Below, one piece after another: positions 43,621-52,012 of a stretch of 64,000 nt of DNA (positions within the stretch are counted from its first letter, which is position 1; every line of letters begins with the position of its first letter). Position numbers and translations under genes: made by a program. Where the stretch lies: contig NZ_CP047899.1 in assembly GCF_009911795.1 (NCBI RefSeq), positions 31,353-95,352 of the forward strand. Direction: 5' to 3'. This stretch comes from Pseudarthrobacter psychrotolerans (GTDB taxonomy: Bacteria; Actinomycetota; Actinomycetes; Actinomycetales; Micrococcaceae). The notes beneath the pieces were generated by a model. It ran no database searches. It saw only the letters and a list, made by a program, of their open reading frames with translations, and was not told where the DNA came from.

Positions 43621-44112
43621 ATGGCAACAGACTGGGTGAGCGTTTTTGCAAGCATGGTTCCACCGCTTGGCGGCGTCGGCGTCGGCGTTCTCGGAAGCGT
43701 GGCAACGACATGTATTCAGCAGAACGGAGAGCGTGCAAGAGCTGCGGGGAGCCTCAAGGAGGCACGCCGCACCTCTTATCGTGAGTTGCTGGGAAAGGTC
43801 TTAACGGCGCACCTCCGGGCAGAACTGGCCTTCGGTGAATGGGAATACACGCTCCGCCTCACATCACCTCCCGAGGCGCGCACCCAGGCCCGAGACCGAC
43901 TTGTCGACGAGCTCGCGCACAAGGCAGCCGACGCCGAGTGTCAGGCGAACGATCGATACCGTTGGGCGACCGGGGACGGCTTAGCGCCAGTTTTCCGCGA
44001 GATGGTCCCCGACCCCCGGGTCCGTGTGGCGGGTCCAGCCGTCTTGCCTGCCGGGTCCGGTGGTGTGTTCCCAGTAGGATTCAGCGGCAGCACCCATGGT
44101 GGTGTGTCGTAG
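43621..44112 (+). CDS. Hypothetical protein, truncated or fused at repeat R
   Basis: The frame begins MATDWVSVFASMVPPLGGVG with a hydrophobic N terminus, then RAAGSLKEARRTSYRELLGK, as in many small actinobacterial membrane-anchored proteins. From CQANDRYRWATGDG onward it lies in repeat R. The last part (RVRVAGPAVLPAGSGG) is antisense to the downstream plasmid gene and is unlikely to be natural. The gene has probably lost its true 3' end by recombination at the repeat. No function is known. Confidence 0.5.
   Translation: MATDWVSVFASMVPPLGGVGVGVLGSVATTCIQQNGERARAAGSLKEARRTSYRELLGKVLTAHLRAELAFGEWEYTLRLTSPPEARTQARDRLVDELAHKAADAECQANDRYRWATGDGLAPVFREMVPDPRVRVAGPAVLPAGSGGVFPVGFSGSTHGGVS
43937..44017 (+). 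repeat. Repeat R, 81-bp direct copy 2
   Basis: Identical in reading to 40,610-40,690. It overlaps the 3' ends of the hypothetical gene on the plus strand and the plasmid-backbone gene on the minus strand. Confidence 0.9.
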
Positions 44113-44847
44113 CTGCACACTCTCCGCTGCGGCCCCGGAGAGGAGGGTTGTCCCGGTGATCTGGTCAGCCTCCACAGCGGCGGCAGGGCCGACGAGGATT
44201 TCCCGTCCAGCGATGACTTCCCCGCCACCGGCAACGGCGATGGGCCGCCAGCGCCGATTGATCCCTTCGCGCGGTACTTCCACGGTTGTGGTGATCCCGT
44301 CGCGGATCCGTGCCCACCGGTCCTGGTTGTAGGTGAAAGCCAGGTCGGAGGGATCGTCCTGGTGTCCGGTGATGTGGCATTGCCTTTTATCGACCATGGC
44401 GGCGAGCCGGGCCGTCATCGCCTGGACGTGCGGGTGCCACGTTGTCATCGCGCCAAGGCCCGGCGTCCCTTCTTCCCAGATCTTGTATTCGGCGCACATC
44501 CCGGCGTAGAGCTCCGCGACGATGTCGGAATGTTCAAACCAGCACTCGGTGATCTGGGAGGTGTTCAGCTGGTATTCGCGGACGAACCAGTCCACCCATT
44601 GCCGCAGGGCAGTCCACGCAGCGGGTTTGTGTTCGGCACTGATCTCGCGCCAGCGGAGCCCCATCCATTCCGGCGGGCCTGCGCCGAGTTCCGCTTCAAT
44701 ATCCGGGTCCAGAAATGCGGGCAGCCCGCCTCCCCCGCCCCCCGCTGGAGTGCCGGCGTCTTGCGTCCAGGTGTCCGGGGCGTCTTCGTCGGCGTTGAAC
44801 GGCTCGACGGTCCAGTCGGTTGCCGACGGTTCGGTGCTCGTGCTCAT
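43981..44847 (-). CDS. Plasmid-backbone hypothetical protein (DUF4913-like), C terminus altered by repeat R
   Basis: The 288-residue protein starts MSTSTEPSATDWTVEPFNAD at 44,847, overlapping the upstream stop (ATGA). It has an acidic N terminus, a core rich in Trp (ALRQWVDWFVREYQLNTSQI; then TTWHPHVQAMTARLAAMVDK) typical of DUF4913-like actinobacterial plasmid proteins, and a beta-rich C-terminal half. The last 11 residues (GVGDHLAENWR) come from repeat R, so the natural C terminus may have been replaced. It is the last gene of the conjugation operon; function unknown. Confidence 0.65.
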   Translation of the reverse strand: MSTSTEPSATDWTVEPFNADEDAPDTWTQDAGTPAGGGGGGLPAFLDPDIEAELGAGPPEWMGLRWREISAEHKPAAWTALRQWVDWFVREYQLNTSQITECWFEHSDIVAELYAGMCAEYKIWEEGTPGLGAMTTWHPHVQAMTARLAAMVDKRQCHITGHQDDPSDLAFTYNQDRWARIRDGITTTVEVPREGINRRWRPIAVAGGGEVIAGREILVGPAAAVEADQITGTTLLSGAAAESVQLRHTTMGAAAESYWEHTTGPGRQDGWTRHTDPGVGDHLAENWR

Positions 44848-45134
44848 GGCTCCTCTTTCCGCGGTTCGGGCAGCAGTGCGTTGGTGAATCGGTAGAAGAT
44901 CGCGTCGAGGGCGTCGGCGGCGGCGTGCGTGCCGGGCCTGCCGTTGGAGCGCATCCATTTGTGCACGGCGACGTGGCACATCGGGCAGAGGTCAACGCTG
45001 ACTCCTTCGGCTCCGTTGCAGGCGGCGAGTTCGTAGTGGTCGTGGTCAACGACGTGGCTTTCGATGCGGTTGCTTTGTTGTGCACAGAGCCAGCAGGTCC
45101 CCAGGGTGCCGGTGGTGGTGCGAGGATCGGTCAT
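44844..45134 (-). CDS. Small zinc/HNH-like protein in conjugation operon
   Basis: This 96-residue protein begins MTDPRTTTGTLGTCWLCAQQ and has CWLC, HVVDHDHYELAACN, and DLCPMCHVAVH motifs. They fit an HNH-type or recombination-endonuclease-VII-like zinc fold with paired CxxC sites and a DHDH centre. It overlaps its neighbours by four bases on both sides. A role in plasmid DNA processing is plausible but not shown. Confidence 0.75.
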   Translation of the reverse strand: MTDPRTTTGTLGTCWLCAQQSNRIESHVVDHDHYELAACNGAEGVSVDLCPMCHVAVHKWMRSNGRPGTHAAADALDAIFYRFTNALLPEPRKEEP

Positions 45135-45529
45135 GGTGTCCTTTGGTGATGTTTGCGGGTCAGGATCCGGGTGACGACGGCGGTCGCGCGCCGGCGGTTC
45201 CAGCCCCAGTAGTCGCCTCGTCGTTCATCGAGGATCCTGTGTAAGTCCTGGTGGTGTTCCCTGCAGTACGGCAGCAGATCGGTGTCCGGTTCTTCGGCCC
45301 GGTAGGTGCCGTCGTCGTTGATGTAGACGCCGTCATAGCTGGTGTGGTGCAGATCCAGCGTCCCCGCCACGGCCAGGGTTGTGCCGCAGACCTGGCAGGC
45401 CGGTTCGGCCCCGGCGGCGCGGCAGTCCCTGAACCAGCGCGTGCGGCGCCACGCCCAGGCACCGGAACGCAGGTATCCGGTGTAGGCGCGGCGCCGGGCC
45501 CCGGACTTCCGGGCCAGAGAGAAACCCAT
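45131..45529 (-). CDS. HNH endonuclease-like protein in conjugation operon
   Basis: The 132-residue protein starts MGFSLARKSGARRRAYTGYL and contains CQVCGTTLAVAGTLDLHHTS and LLPYCREHHQDLHRIL, an HNH-like zinc-finger nuclease arrangement (C..C, LDLHH, C..HH). It lies four bases downstream of the VirD4-like gene. Together with the next gene it forms a pair of HNH-like proteins whose job in conjugation is unknown. Confidence 0.8.
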   Translation of the reverse strand: MGFSLARKSGARRRAYTGYLRSGAWAWRRTRWFRDCRAAGAEPACQVCGTTLAVAGTLDLHHTSYDGVYINDDGTYRAEEPDTDLLPYCREHHQDLHRILDERRGDYWGWNRRRATAVVTRILTRKHHQRTP

Positions 45530-45532
45530 GGC

Positions 45533-47359
45533 TTATCCAGGGACTTCTTCGCTGATGCGCTCTTGCGTTCCTGCGGCCGTGGAGTCGGTCAGTTCAACCA
45601 GCAGTGAGCTGCTGAACTTCCTGATGCCGGCCTTGATCTGTGGGGCGTCGGGCCGGTCGATCCAGCGCGTCATTTTCAGCAGGAAAGGCCTGCCGTTGCG
45701 CCCGACGAACAGGCCATAGCCGAACGGCAGCCGGCGCAGCTCCGAGACGGTCATGACGTCCTTCTCCCGCTTGGAGGTGCTGGAGGAATACCCGTCTGCG
45801 GTGTGCGTGACAGAGCCTTCCTCCACAGCCCTGGTGCCGAGGAGCTTGACGAACGATTCGAGGTCTTTTTCGTTGCCCGAGCCGCCGAGCTGTATTTTCA
45901 CCGTCGCGGAGTCGAACACGGCCTGCGCTTCTTCCGCTCCCCAGCCGCCGCGGGCCTGCGCGAGGGACTGCAGGACAACGAGCGGGCTGATCCCCAAACC
46001 GCCGCCGTCCGACATCAGCGTCACGAGCCCTGGCCAGGAGCTGGACATGTTCGCGATCTCGTCCAGCACCAGCGACAGCGGCGGATCGAGCCGGTTTCCC
46101 GGCAGCCGGATGGCCATTTCACGGGCGGTTTCGGTGATTTCGTCCATCATCGCAATCAGGAACGGCGCCATGGCCCCGCCGCCGGACTTCGTCCCGATCA
46201 GGTACAGGGTGCCCCGGTCCCTGATGAATTTCGCCGGGACGAGTTCTTCGGCCGGGCCGGCCGGTTTCAGGGTTTCGCGCACGAGCGGCACGGCAAGGCC
46301 GGCCAGTGCCCCTTCGACGCCGAACCAGCGGCTGCCGAGCATCTTCGGGTCCCCGTCAAGGATGGACTTCAGTGACTGGCCCCAGCCGAATGCGGCGTCC
46401 GGGTGTTCGAGCAGGATCTTCTGCGCGGTCCGCGCGGTCGTCGGAGCCGTCCCCCACAGGTAGAGCTCGTCAACGCTGTGTCCGCCGAGGGCTGCGGCGT
46501 GCAGGAGTGACTGGAGGATGGAGATCGCTGCGCCGGCCCATTCCTGGTTGGATCCGGACTTCCCCAGCCCGGAGGAGCCGATCAGTGAGGAGGCCCGGCG
46601 GGCAGCGACCTCGGGCCGCTCGCACCCGGTGATCGGTGACCACTTCAGCGAGGACTTCGCCCCGGTGAGTCCCTGCGGGTCAAACAGCGTGCACGGCCCG
46701 CCGTTTGAGCGCAGCTCACGGGTGGCCGCGTAGTTGTCCGCCCTGGTCGAGGTGGTGATGCAGGATCCCGGGGCGTCCAGGATTGCCGAGATCAGCAGGT
46801 GGAAGCCCTTACCGGAACGGGGCGGGCCGACCAGGACGATTGATTCCTCACAGGAGACCAGGACTGCTTGGGAGAGGACGTGCCCGATGCGGATGGATGC
46901 GTCTTCCACGGACGGCCGGCCCAGGGTGGGGCGGATGCTTTTGGCGCGTTCGAGGATTTTCTTCTCCCCGACCGTGTTCTTGATTTCCTTGATCTTGGCC
47001 AGACCGTCACGGCCCATGACGTCCTTGACGAAGTACTCGTCCGAGAGTTTCCAGTCGTGCACCAGCTTCCATACGGTCACGCCGCCGCCGACGGCCAGAG
47101 CGACGAGCAGGACCATCCAGACGATGACTGCTCCACTCTCCGGTCCGCAGCCGGCTGCCGTGACACCGTAGACGGAGGCGTCGGCGGGGCTGGACGGGTT
47201 CAGGAATCCGAGCGGCTGGAGGATCGAGGGCAGGGTGGTGAAGGATCCGCAGCGGAAGAACGCGGCGATCTGCCCCGGCAGGTACAGCGCATAGAGCACC
47301 AGTGCGATCAGGCCAAGAGAAAGGACCGCCATCTGGGTCCCTTTATCCATCGCTTTCAT
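45533..47359 (-). CDS. VirD4/TraG-type coupling protein
   Basis: The 608-residue protein has two N-terminal transmembrane helices (MAVLSLGLIALVLYALYLPG; VIVWMVLLVALAVGGGVTVW) and the coupling-protein Walker A loop IVLVGPPRSGKGFHLLISA (about residues 174-192). The Walker B strand LSLVLDEIANMSSSWPGLVT and the TrwB-type ISPLVVLQSLAQARGGWG block follow. Type IV coupling proteins bring the relaxase-DNA complex to the secretion channel. The start may be MDKG at 47,350. It overlaps the VirB4-like ATPase by four bases, part of the transfer operon. Confidence 0.93.
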   Translation of the reverse strand: MKAMDKGTQMAVLSLGLIALVLYALYLPGQIAAFFRCGSFTTLPSILQPLGFLNPSSPADASVYGVTAAGCGPESGAVIVWMVLLVALAVGGGVTVWKLVHDWKLSDEYFVKDVMGRDGLAKIKEIKNTVGEKKILERAKSIRPTLGRPSVEDASIRIGHVLSQAVLVSCEESIVLVGPPRSGKGFHLLISAILDAPGSCITTSTRADNYAATRELRSNGGPCTLFDPQGLTGAKSSLKWSPITGCERPEVAARRASSLIGSSGLGKSGSNQEWAGAAISILQSLLHAAALGGHSVDELYLWGTAPTTARTAQKILLEHPDAAFGWGQSLKSILDGDPKMLGSRWFGVEGALAGLAVPLVRETLKPAGPAEELVPAKFIRDRGTLYLIGTKSGGGAMAPFLIAMMDEITETAREMAIRLPGNRLDPPLSLVLDEIANMSSSWPGLVTLMSDGGGLGISPLVVLQSLAQARGGWGAEEAQAVFDSATVKIQLGGSGNEKDLESFVKLLGTRAVEEGSVTHTADGYSSSTSKREKDVMTVSELRRLPFGYGLFVGRNGRPFLLKMTRWIDRPDAPQIKAGIRKFSSSLLVELTDSTAAGTQERISEEVPG

Positions 47360-48879
47360 GCTGCTGCCTCCCCGCCCCTGTTGGAGCGCATTTTGCCGTC
47401 GGTATCGAATACCGGCACTTCGGCGGTGGTGCGCTGGTTTTTCACGCTCACCGTCCGGTAGGGGCCGACCTTCCAGAGCCCGGTGCCCTGGGCGGAACGG
47501 TTTACGTCTTCCCGCTCGGCCCGGGTCAGGCCCAGCTCCCGCTCGGTCACTGCAAGGTTGGCTGTTTCCTGCCGGTAGATGACTTTCACCGTGGTATCGC
47601 CCAGCAGGGAGCGTGCCATCGCGGCCATTTTCGATCCGGCGTCCCCGGCAATGTCCAGGTCCCCGAGTTTGTGGATGATCAGGACGTTGAAGATGTTGTA
47701 GTCACGGGCGAGTTTCCACGCCTCCATCATCCGTGTCAGGGATGCTTCGTCGCTGACTGAGTCCCAGCCCTCTTCGTAGACGCAGAGTCTTTGTCCGGAG
47801 TCGGAGTTGGTGACCATGGATTCAGCCCATGACCCGGTGCAGGCGTAGGCGATTTTCCGTGCTTCTTTCGAGGCGCCGACGAGTGCCTTGGTGTTGACCG
47901 TGATGATCGGCAGTTCGGGGTCGAAGTTCGCTGTCGTTTCGCCGTCGAACATTCCTTTCAGATCACCCTGGGTGCAGCGGGAAAAAGCGTGCAGAAGCCT
48001 TTCGGCGGCTTCGGCAACGGAGCGTGAACCATCGGTGGAAACGCTCATCTGCCGCAGGTGCTCAATGAAGCCCGGCAACGTCGGCACACCCGGCGCAGCC
48101 GACTCCACCGTGAGATCCAGTGCCATCGATAGGGCTGTGTGTTCGGCGCCCTGCACGGCACGGTCCAGCAGGATTTCACCGATGGTCTGGAGCAGATTCA
48201 ATCGCCTGGCGCGCACCATCGCCGCCCAGCGCAGATCCGTCATCGGTTCCCCGTCCGGCGTCACCGAGGGCCGGATGCCCTCATCGAGCGGGTTGACCCG
48301 GTCCGGCTGGCCCGGGCCGACCTTGATGGTGTGACCGCCCAGGAACTGCGCGACAACATCCCATTCGCCCTTACGGTCCGCGAGGATCAGCGCCTTGCGT
48401 CCCAGCATCACCAGGCGGCAGACCACGGACTTCGCGCACGTGGACTTTCCGGAACCCACAGCGCCCATCAGGATCATCGACATGCCGGTGATGACCTTCG
48501 CCTCGTACAGCTCCCACGGGTCAAACACGAACGCCCCGCCGCCGTAAACGTCCTCGCCGATGTAGGCGCCCTTGTGCCCGAGGTTCGCGCCGGCCAGGAA
48601 CGGGTACGCCGTCGCAAAGGAAAACGCCGTCTCGCTGAACGGGCGCTGGCGAAGCCGGAAACCGCCGCGAAGATTGTTCATGCGCTGCTTCCCGCCGGCA
48701 GGGAATGCCTGCTGCGGAAAGCCGTCATCCCCGCCAGCCGTCTCAACCGACGCAGCCGCGACGGCACGGGCCCTGGTCAGGCGTTGCTGCGCCCTTGCCT
48801 GACGGGATCCATTGGAGATATCCAGCATGACCGGGACCAGCCCGGACAGCCGGTTCGATTTTCCTCCGATGTGCTTCAC
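47356..48879 (-). CDS. VirB4-like ATPase, C-terminal half
   Basis: From the GTG at 48,879, overlapping the previous stop (GTGA), the product is 507 residues. It holds the VirB4 ATPase domain: SMILMGAVGSGKSTCAKSVV (Walker A at about residues 139-147), then the Walker B-containing segment QRLCVYEEGWDSVSDEASLT and a VLIIHKLGDL motif. In actinobacterial systems VirB4 is divided in two genes; the partner is the SCO6880-like gene immediately upstream. It energises the conjugation channel. Confidence 0.92.
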   Translation of the reverse strand: MKHIGGKSNRLSGLVPVMLDISNGSRQARAQQRLTRARAVAAASVETAGGDDGFPQQAFPAGGKQRMNNLRGGFRLRQRPFSETAFSFATAYPFLAGANLGHKGAYIGEDVYGGGAFVFDPWELYEAKVITGMSMILMGAVGSGKSTCAKSVVCRLVMLGRKALILADRKGEWDVVAQFLGGHTIKVGPGQPDRVNPLDEGIRPSVTPDGEPMTDLRWAAMVRARRLNLLQTIGEILLDRAVQGAEHTALSMALDLTVESAAPGVPTLPGFIEHLRQMSVSTDGSRSVAEAAERLLHAFSRCTQGDLKGMFDGETTANFDPELPIITVNTKALVGASKEARKIAYACTGSWAESMVTNSDSGQRLCVYEEGWDSVSDEASLTRMMEAWKLARDYNIFNVLIIHKLGDLDIAGDAGSKMAAMARSLLGDTTVKVIYRQETANLAVTERELGLTRAEREDVNRSAQGTGLWKVGPYRTVSVKNQRTTAEVPVFDTDGKMRSNRGGEAAA

Positions 48880-50525
48880 AGCAGTCCCCTGCCCAGCGGC
48901 ATGGCCGAGGCGACGAAGCCTTCGGCCTGCTGCCCATACAGGCACCGGAGCTCCACCTGTGCGGCCGCGGCCGCGTTGCGCAGTTTGGTGTTGTTCACTT
49001 CCAGTTCCGTCGCGTCCGATGCCGAGAGCGTGACGTAGCCGCCGATCTTCAAGGCCCCGAACCCGTCGGTGAGCTGCATTTCCCGGAACTCAAGGTCAGT
49101 TCCTTCCAGCCGTTGCGCCCGGGAAATCGGCCGGCCCAGCCGGTGCTGAATATCGAGCCCGGAATCGTGATCGGCGAGGGAGGTGGTGATGTCCTTCATG
49201 GCCTTACTGACCGGGTAAGGCTTGGCGATGAGCGTCACGGAATGCCGGAAGTCACCGGCGAACACCAGTTTGGACATGAACCCGAGGCTGGCCTTCTTCC
49301 GTGGCCACTCCGAAACCCACCAGGTGCGGTGAATGCCCGTGTCCGTCTGGAGCGTGGACCACTCCGGCAGCATAACCATCGGCCCGGCAGAGGCCGGTGA
49401 GACGCCAGCGAACGCTCCGGTCCGCTCCGAGATCTCCACCGCAGAGGCAGGGTCGGTTGCGCGTCGGATGCAGGCTGAGAGTTCCCGTGCGTTCATCCAG
49501 AACCGCACCATCGTCCCTGTCGGCGTCAGCGACTCCGTCACCGAGGAAATCGTGCCCGCCGCGAGGCTCATGAATCCGGCGAGCCCACCGCCGTGGGCCG
49601 TGATCGACTTCTCCAGCTTCTTCCGGCTCAACACGACCACAACCCAGCCTTCGTGGTGCATGATGCCGCGCCCGTTGGACACCAGATCCTCATAGGCGTG
49701 GGACGCGAACGAGTTGATGTTCGCGCCCGCGAGCGGCACCAGTTCCCCGTCCCGGACCACCCGGGGAGCCTGCGCGCCCTTGGTTTTGTAGTAGTCCCGG
49801 ATCTTCGCCCCGGACACCACCGACGTCTGATCAGTCAGCTGCAGGTACTCGACGCCTTCCTGGGTGGAGAGCGCGGTCAAAACGGACGAGAAAGCCTCGG
49901 TGCGGTTGATCTGCTCGTCTTCAGACTCCAGCGCGAAAGCGTTCATGGATTCGACCTGCGCGGCGATGATGCCGTACTTGTTCACCGGGTCATAGACGAA
50001 CGCTTCCCCGCCGGGCAGCTCATAGCAGAGCAGCTCGTTCAGCTCCCCCGGCAACATGAACCGTTCCGGTGTTCCCGGCACGATCTGGCCCTTCTTGCCG
50101 ATCGTTGACCGGTAGGCCGGAGGCTCCCCGTCCGGGTCCGGGGCTGCATGGAGTGCACCGTGGGTGTGTACCGGCGCGGGGGCAAGATCCAGCGGGGTTT
50201 CGGTCCGGGTCGCCCGCAGGTACTTCCCCTGGCCCGTGCCCTTGCTCCACCGTCCGCCGACCCACCGGAGCCCCCATTGCAGCGTGGAGGTCCCGTGGAA
50301 CCTCGTGCAGCACACCGGCCCGGTGATCAGCAGCATGGTCCCGCCGATCAGCCAGCCGAGCGGGAAGCCAAACACCAGGACCGTGACCACGATGGCCACC
50401 ATCGCGATACCGAAGGTGATGAGCTGGTGCATTTCCAGCCCCAACACCACACCGCGTTTGGTTTCCCGCCCGAACCGCACATCGTGCCAGCCGAGCTCCT
50501 CTTCCATTACTACGCCTGCGCTCAT
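48876..50525 (-). CDS. SCO6880-family protein, VirB4 N-terminal half
   Basis: This 549-residue protein has two N-terminal hydrophobic helices (LITFGIAMVAIVVTVLVFGF; LGWLIGGTMLLITGPVCC) and a long soluble domain (MNAFALESEDEQINRTEAFS; MVRFWMNARELSACIRRATD) that corresponds to the SCO6880/PrgI-VirB4 N-terminal part of actinobacterial type IV secretion. It lacks a Walker motif, which is in the downstream gene. The stop overlaps that gene's GTG. Confidence 0.9.
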   Translation of the reverse strand: MSAGVVMEEELGWHDVRFGRETKRGVVLGLEMHQLITFGIAMVAIVVTVLVFGFPLGWLIGGTMLLITGPVCCTRFHGTSTLQWGLRWVGGRWSKGTGQGKYLRATRTETPLDLAPAPVHTHGALHAAPDPDGEPPAYRSTIGKKGQIVPGTPERFMLPGELNELLCYELPGGEAFVYDPVNKYGIIAAQVESMNAFALESEDEQINRTEAFSSVLTALSTQEGVEYLQLTDQTSVVSGAKIRDYYKTKGAQAPRVVRDGELVPLAGANINSFASHAYEDLVSNGRGIMHHEGWVVVVLSRKKLEKSITAHGGGLAGFMSLAAGTISSVTESLTPTGTMVRFWMNARELSACIRRATDPASAVEISERTGAFAGVSPASAGPMVMLPEWSTLQTDTGIHRTWWVSEWPRKKASLGFMSKLVFAGDFRHSVTLIAKPYPVSKAMKDITTSLADHDSGLDIQHRLGRPISRAQRLEGTDLEFREMQLTDGFGALKIGGYVTLSASDATELEVNNTKLRNAAAAAQVELRCLYGQQAEGFVASAMPLGRGLL

Positions 50526-50565
50526 CAGCGAAGCACCTCTCCCCGAAAATCGTTGGTTGTATTCA

Positions 50566-51633
50566 TTACCTGCCGCGCCCGATCCGGGCCGGCATCCGCG
50601 CGATCCTGGAACTCATTTGCCGTGTGCTGCGCAATGCACTGCCGCCGTGGCGTTCGAAGCGGCGCCCTGCGGCGGACCCGATCCCGGAGCCGCCGCCGAT
50701 GATCCCGTCCCCTGCCCCGCCGGTCAGGAACGCCATGAACTTCATCGTCAGCACGGGCATGACAGCGGCCATGAGCAGGCACAGGATCCCGGCCAGAAAC
50801 TGGAACGTCGTGTTCGACGTCGCCGAGATCACGAACCCCATCTTCAGCACCAGTGCAGACAATGGTTTGGCTATCAGCAACGCCAGAGCCGTCGTGCCGA
50901 AGCCCTTGAAAATGCCCTTCGCTGCTTCCAGCGGCTGGCTCATCGCCGCGATCGGCAGCAACGAGGCCAGCACGATCAAACCCAGCATCCGGAACACCAT
51001 GAACGCCGCCAGCAAAAGCGCAATGATCCAGATCACGAAGATCAGGATCACCGGGACGAGAATCGCTCCCGGGTTGTTCTGGTCTTTCGCCAGAGCCCAC
51101 TGCTGGTAGTTCTCATCCAGCACCACGGACTTTGCGGCCGGATCCCAGGAGAGGCCGAACAACGCCAGCACCGTGGTGGTGACCGCGTCCTCGCCGTCGT
51201 TGTTCCCGGCAGCCAGGATGTACACGGAGATGTTGTCCATCACCTGGATCAGGGTGAACATGATCCCGGCCAGAATGTAGGTCGCCGGGATCGCGAACAC
51301 CGCTGTGGCGCCGGCCCGGATCAGGCCGACAGTGGAAGAGCGGAAGAGACTGACAACAACCTGCGCGGCAACAAGAATGACCATCACCGGGGCCATGACC
51401 TGCACCAAAAGCGTCAACATGCCGGGATACACCACCGTGGTGACCTGGCCACCGACATGGGTGTTGACCGTCCCGCCGATCACAGAGACCCACCAATTCG
51501 AGTTCATGTCCGTCGAACTGAAAGCGCCCTTGATCACATCGAAAACGCTCGCCGCGAACCCCTGGATCCCGCCGTCGAAAAACTTCTGGATATCCTCTGC
51601 CGGCCCCATCGGTGCCAGCGCCGCGAACCTCAC
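50566..51633 (-). CDS. VirB6/TrbL-like polytopic membrane protein
   Basis: The protein is about 355 residues from a GTG at 51,633 (a TTG at 51,660 overlaps the upstream gene). At least six hydrophobic segments are visible: GMLTLLVQVMAPVMVILVAA, AVFAIPATYILAGIMFTLIQ, VPVILIFVIWIIALLLAAFM, LGLIVLASLLPIAAM and LAGILCLLMAAVMPVLTMKF. A basic tail follows (RRFERHGGSALRSTRQMSSR). This is the inner-membrane channel component of the transfer apparatus. Confidence 0.85.
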   Translation of the reverse strand: MRFAALAPMGPAEDIQKFFDGGIQGFAASVFDVIKGAFSSTDMNSNWWVSVIGGTVNTHVGGQVTTVVYPGMLTLLVQVMAPVMVILVAAQVVVSLFRSSTVGLIRAGATAVFAIPATYILAGIMFTLIQVMDNISVYILAAGNNDGEDAVTTTVLALFGLSWDPAAKSVVLDENYQQWALAKDQNNPGAILVPVILIFVIWIIALLLAAFMVFRMLGLIVLASLLPIAAMSQPLEAAKGIFKGFGTTALALLIAKPLSALVLKMGFVISATSNTTFQFLAGILCLLMAAVMPVLTMKFMAFLTGGAGDGIIGGGSGIGSAAGRRFERHGGSALRSTRQMSSRIARMPARIGRGR

Positions 51634-51637
51634 CGGA

Positions 51638-51994
51638 TCAGCCCAACCCCAGCAAAGCACCGGCGGCCGCGGCGACCGGTGCCGGCGCCAGGGAATTCGT
51701 TGTAGCCCAGAACACCAGCCCGCTGACGGAGCCGATCACCGCGGCGCCCAGTAAACCCCAGACCAGGATCATGAAGCCCGTGGACTGCGCCCCGGACATC
51801 GAACCCAGCTTCCCGGCCACCAGCAGAACAACACCGATAATCAGCACGATCACCAGCAAAACGATGCACGTCACCATCACACCACCGGCAATATCACGCA
51901 GCACCGGCAACCACGGAGCCGTGTTATTGGCAGTGACCTTCGGATCAATCCCCTCCGCCGGAACGGAGACCAACAACTCAGTCAAAACACTCAT
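51638..51994 (-). CDS. Small two-helix membrane protein, paralogue 2
   Basis: The 118-residue protein begins MSVLTELLVSVPAEGIDPKV and has two transmembrane segments, CIVLLVIVLIIGVVLLVAGK and LLGAAVIGSVSGLVFWATT, joined by an LGSMSGAQST loop. It is clearly paralogous to the neighbouring 206-residue protein (LRD.AG....C, GK....S.AQ, LGAA.IGSV.GL.FW). Position and topology suggest a pilin- or VirB2/VirB3-like subunit, which is inference. Confidence 0.75.
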   Translation of the reverse strand: MSVLTELLVSVPAEGIDPKVTANNTAPWLPVLRDIAGGVMVTCIVLLVIVLIIGVVLLVAGKLGSMSGAQSTGFMILVWGLLGAAVIGSVSGLVFWATTNSLAPAPVAAAAGALLGLG

Positions 51995-52012
51995 CAGATA
52001 CATACCCTTCAA

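Noticed and set aside
50164..51705. 513-residue plus-strand frame opposite the SCO6880/TrbL genes
   Set aside because: Low-complexity Arg/His/Gln-rich translation with no domains; the minus strand carries well-conserved transfer genes.
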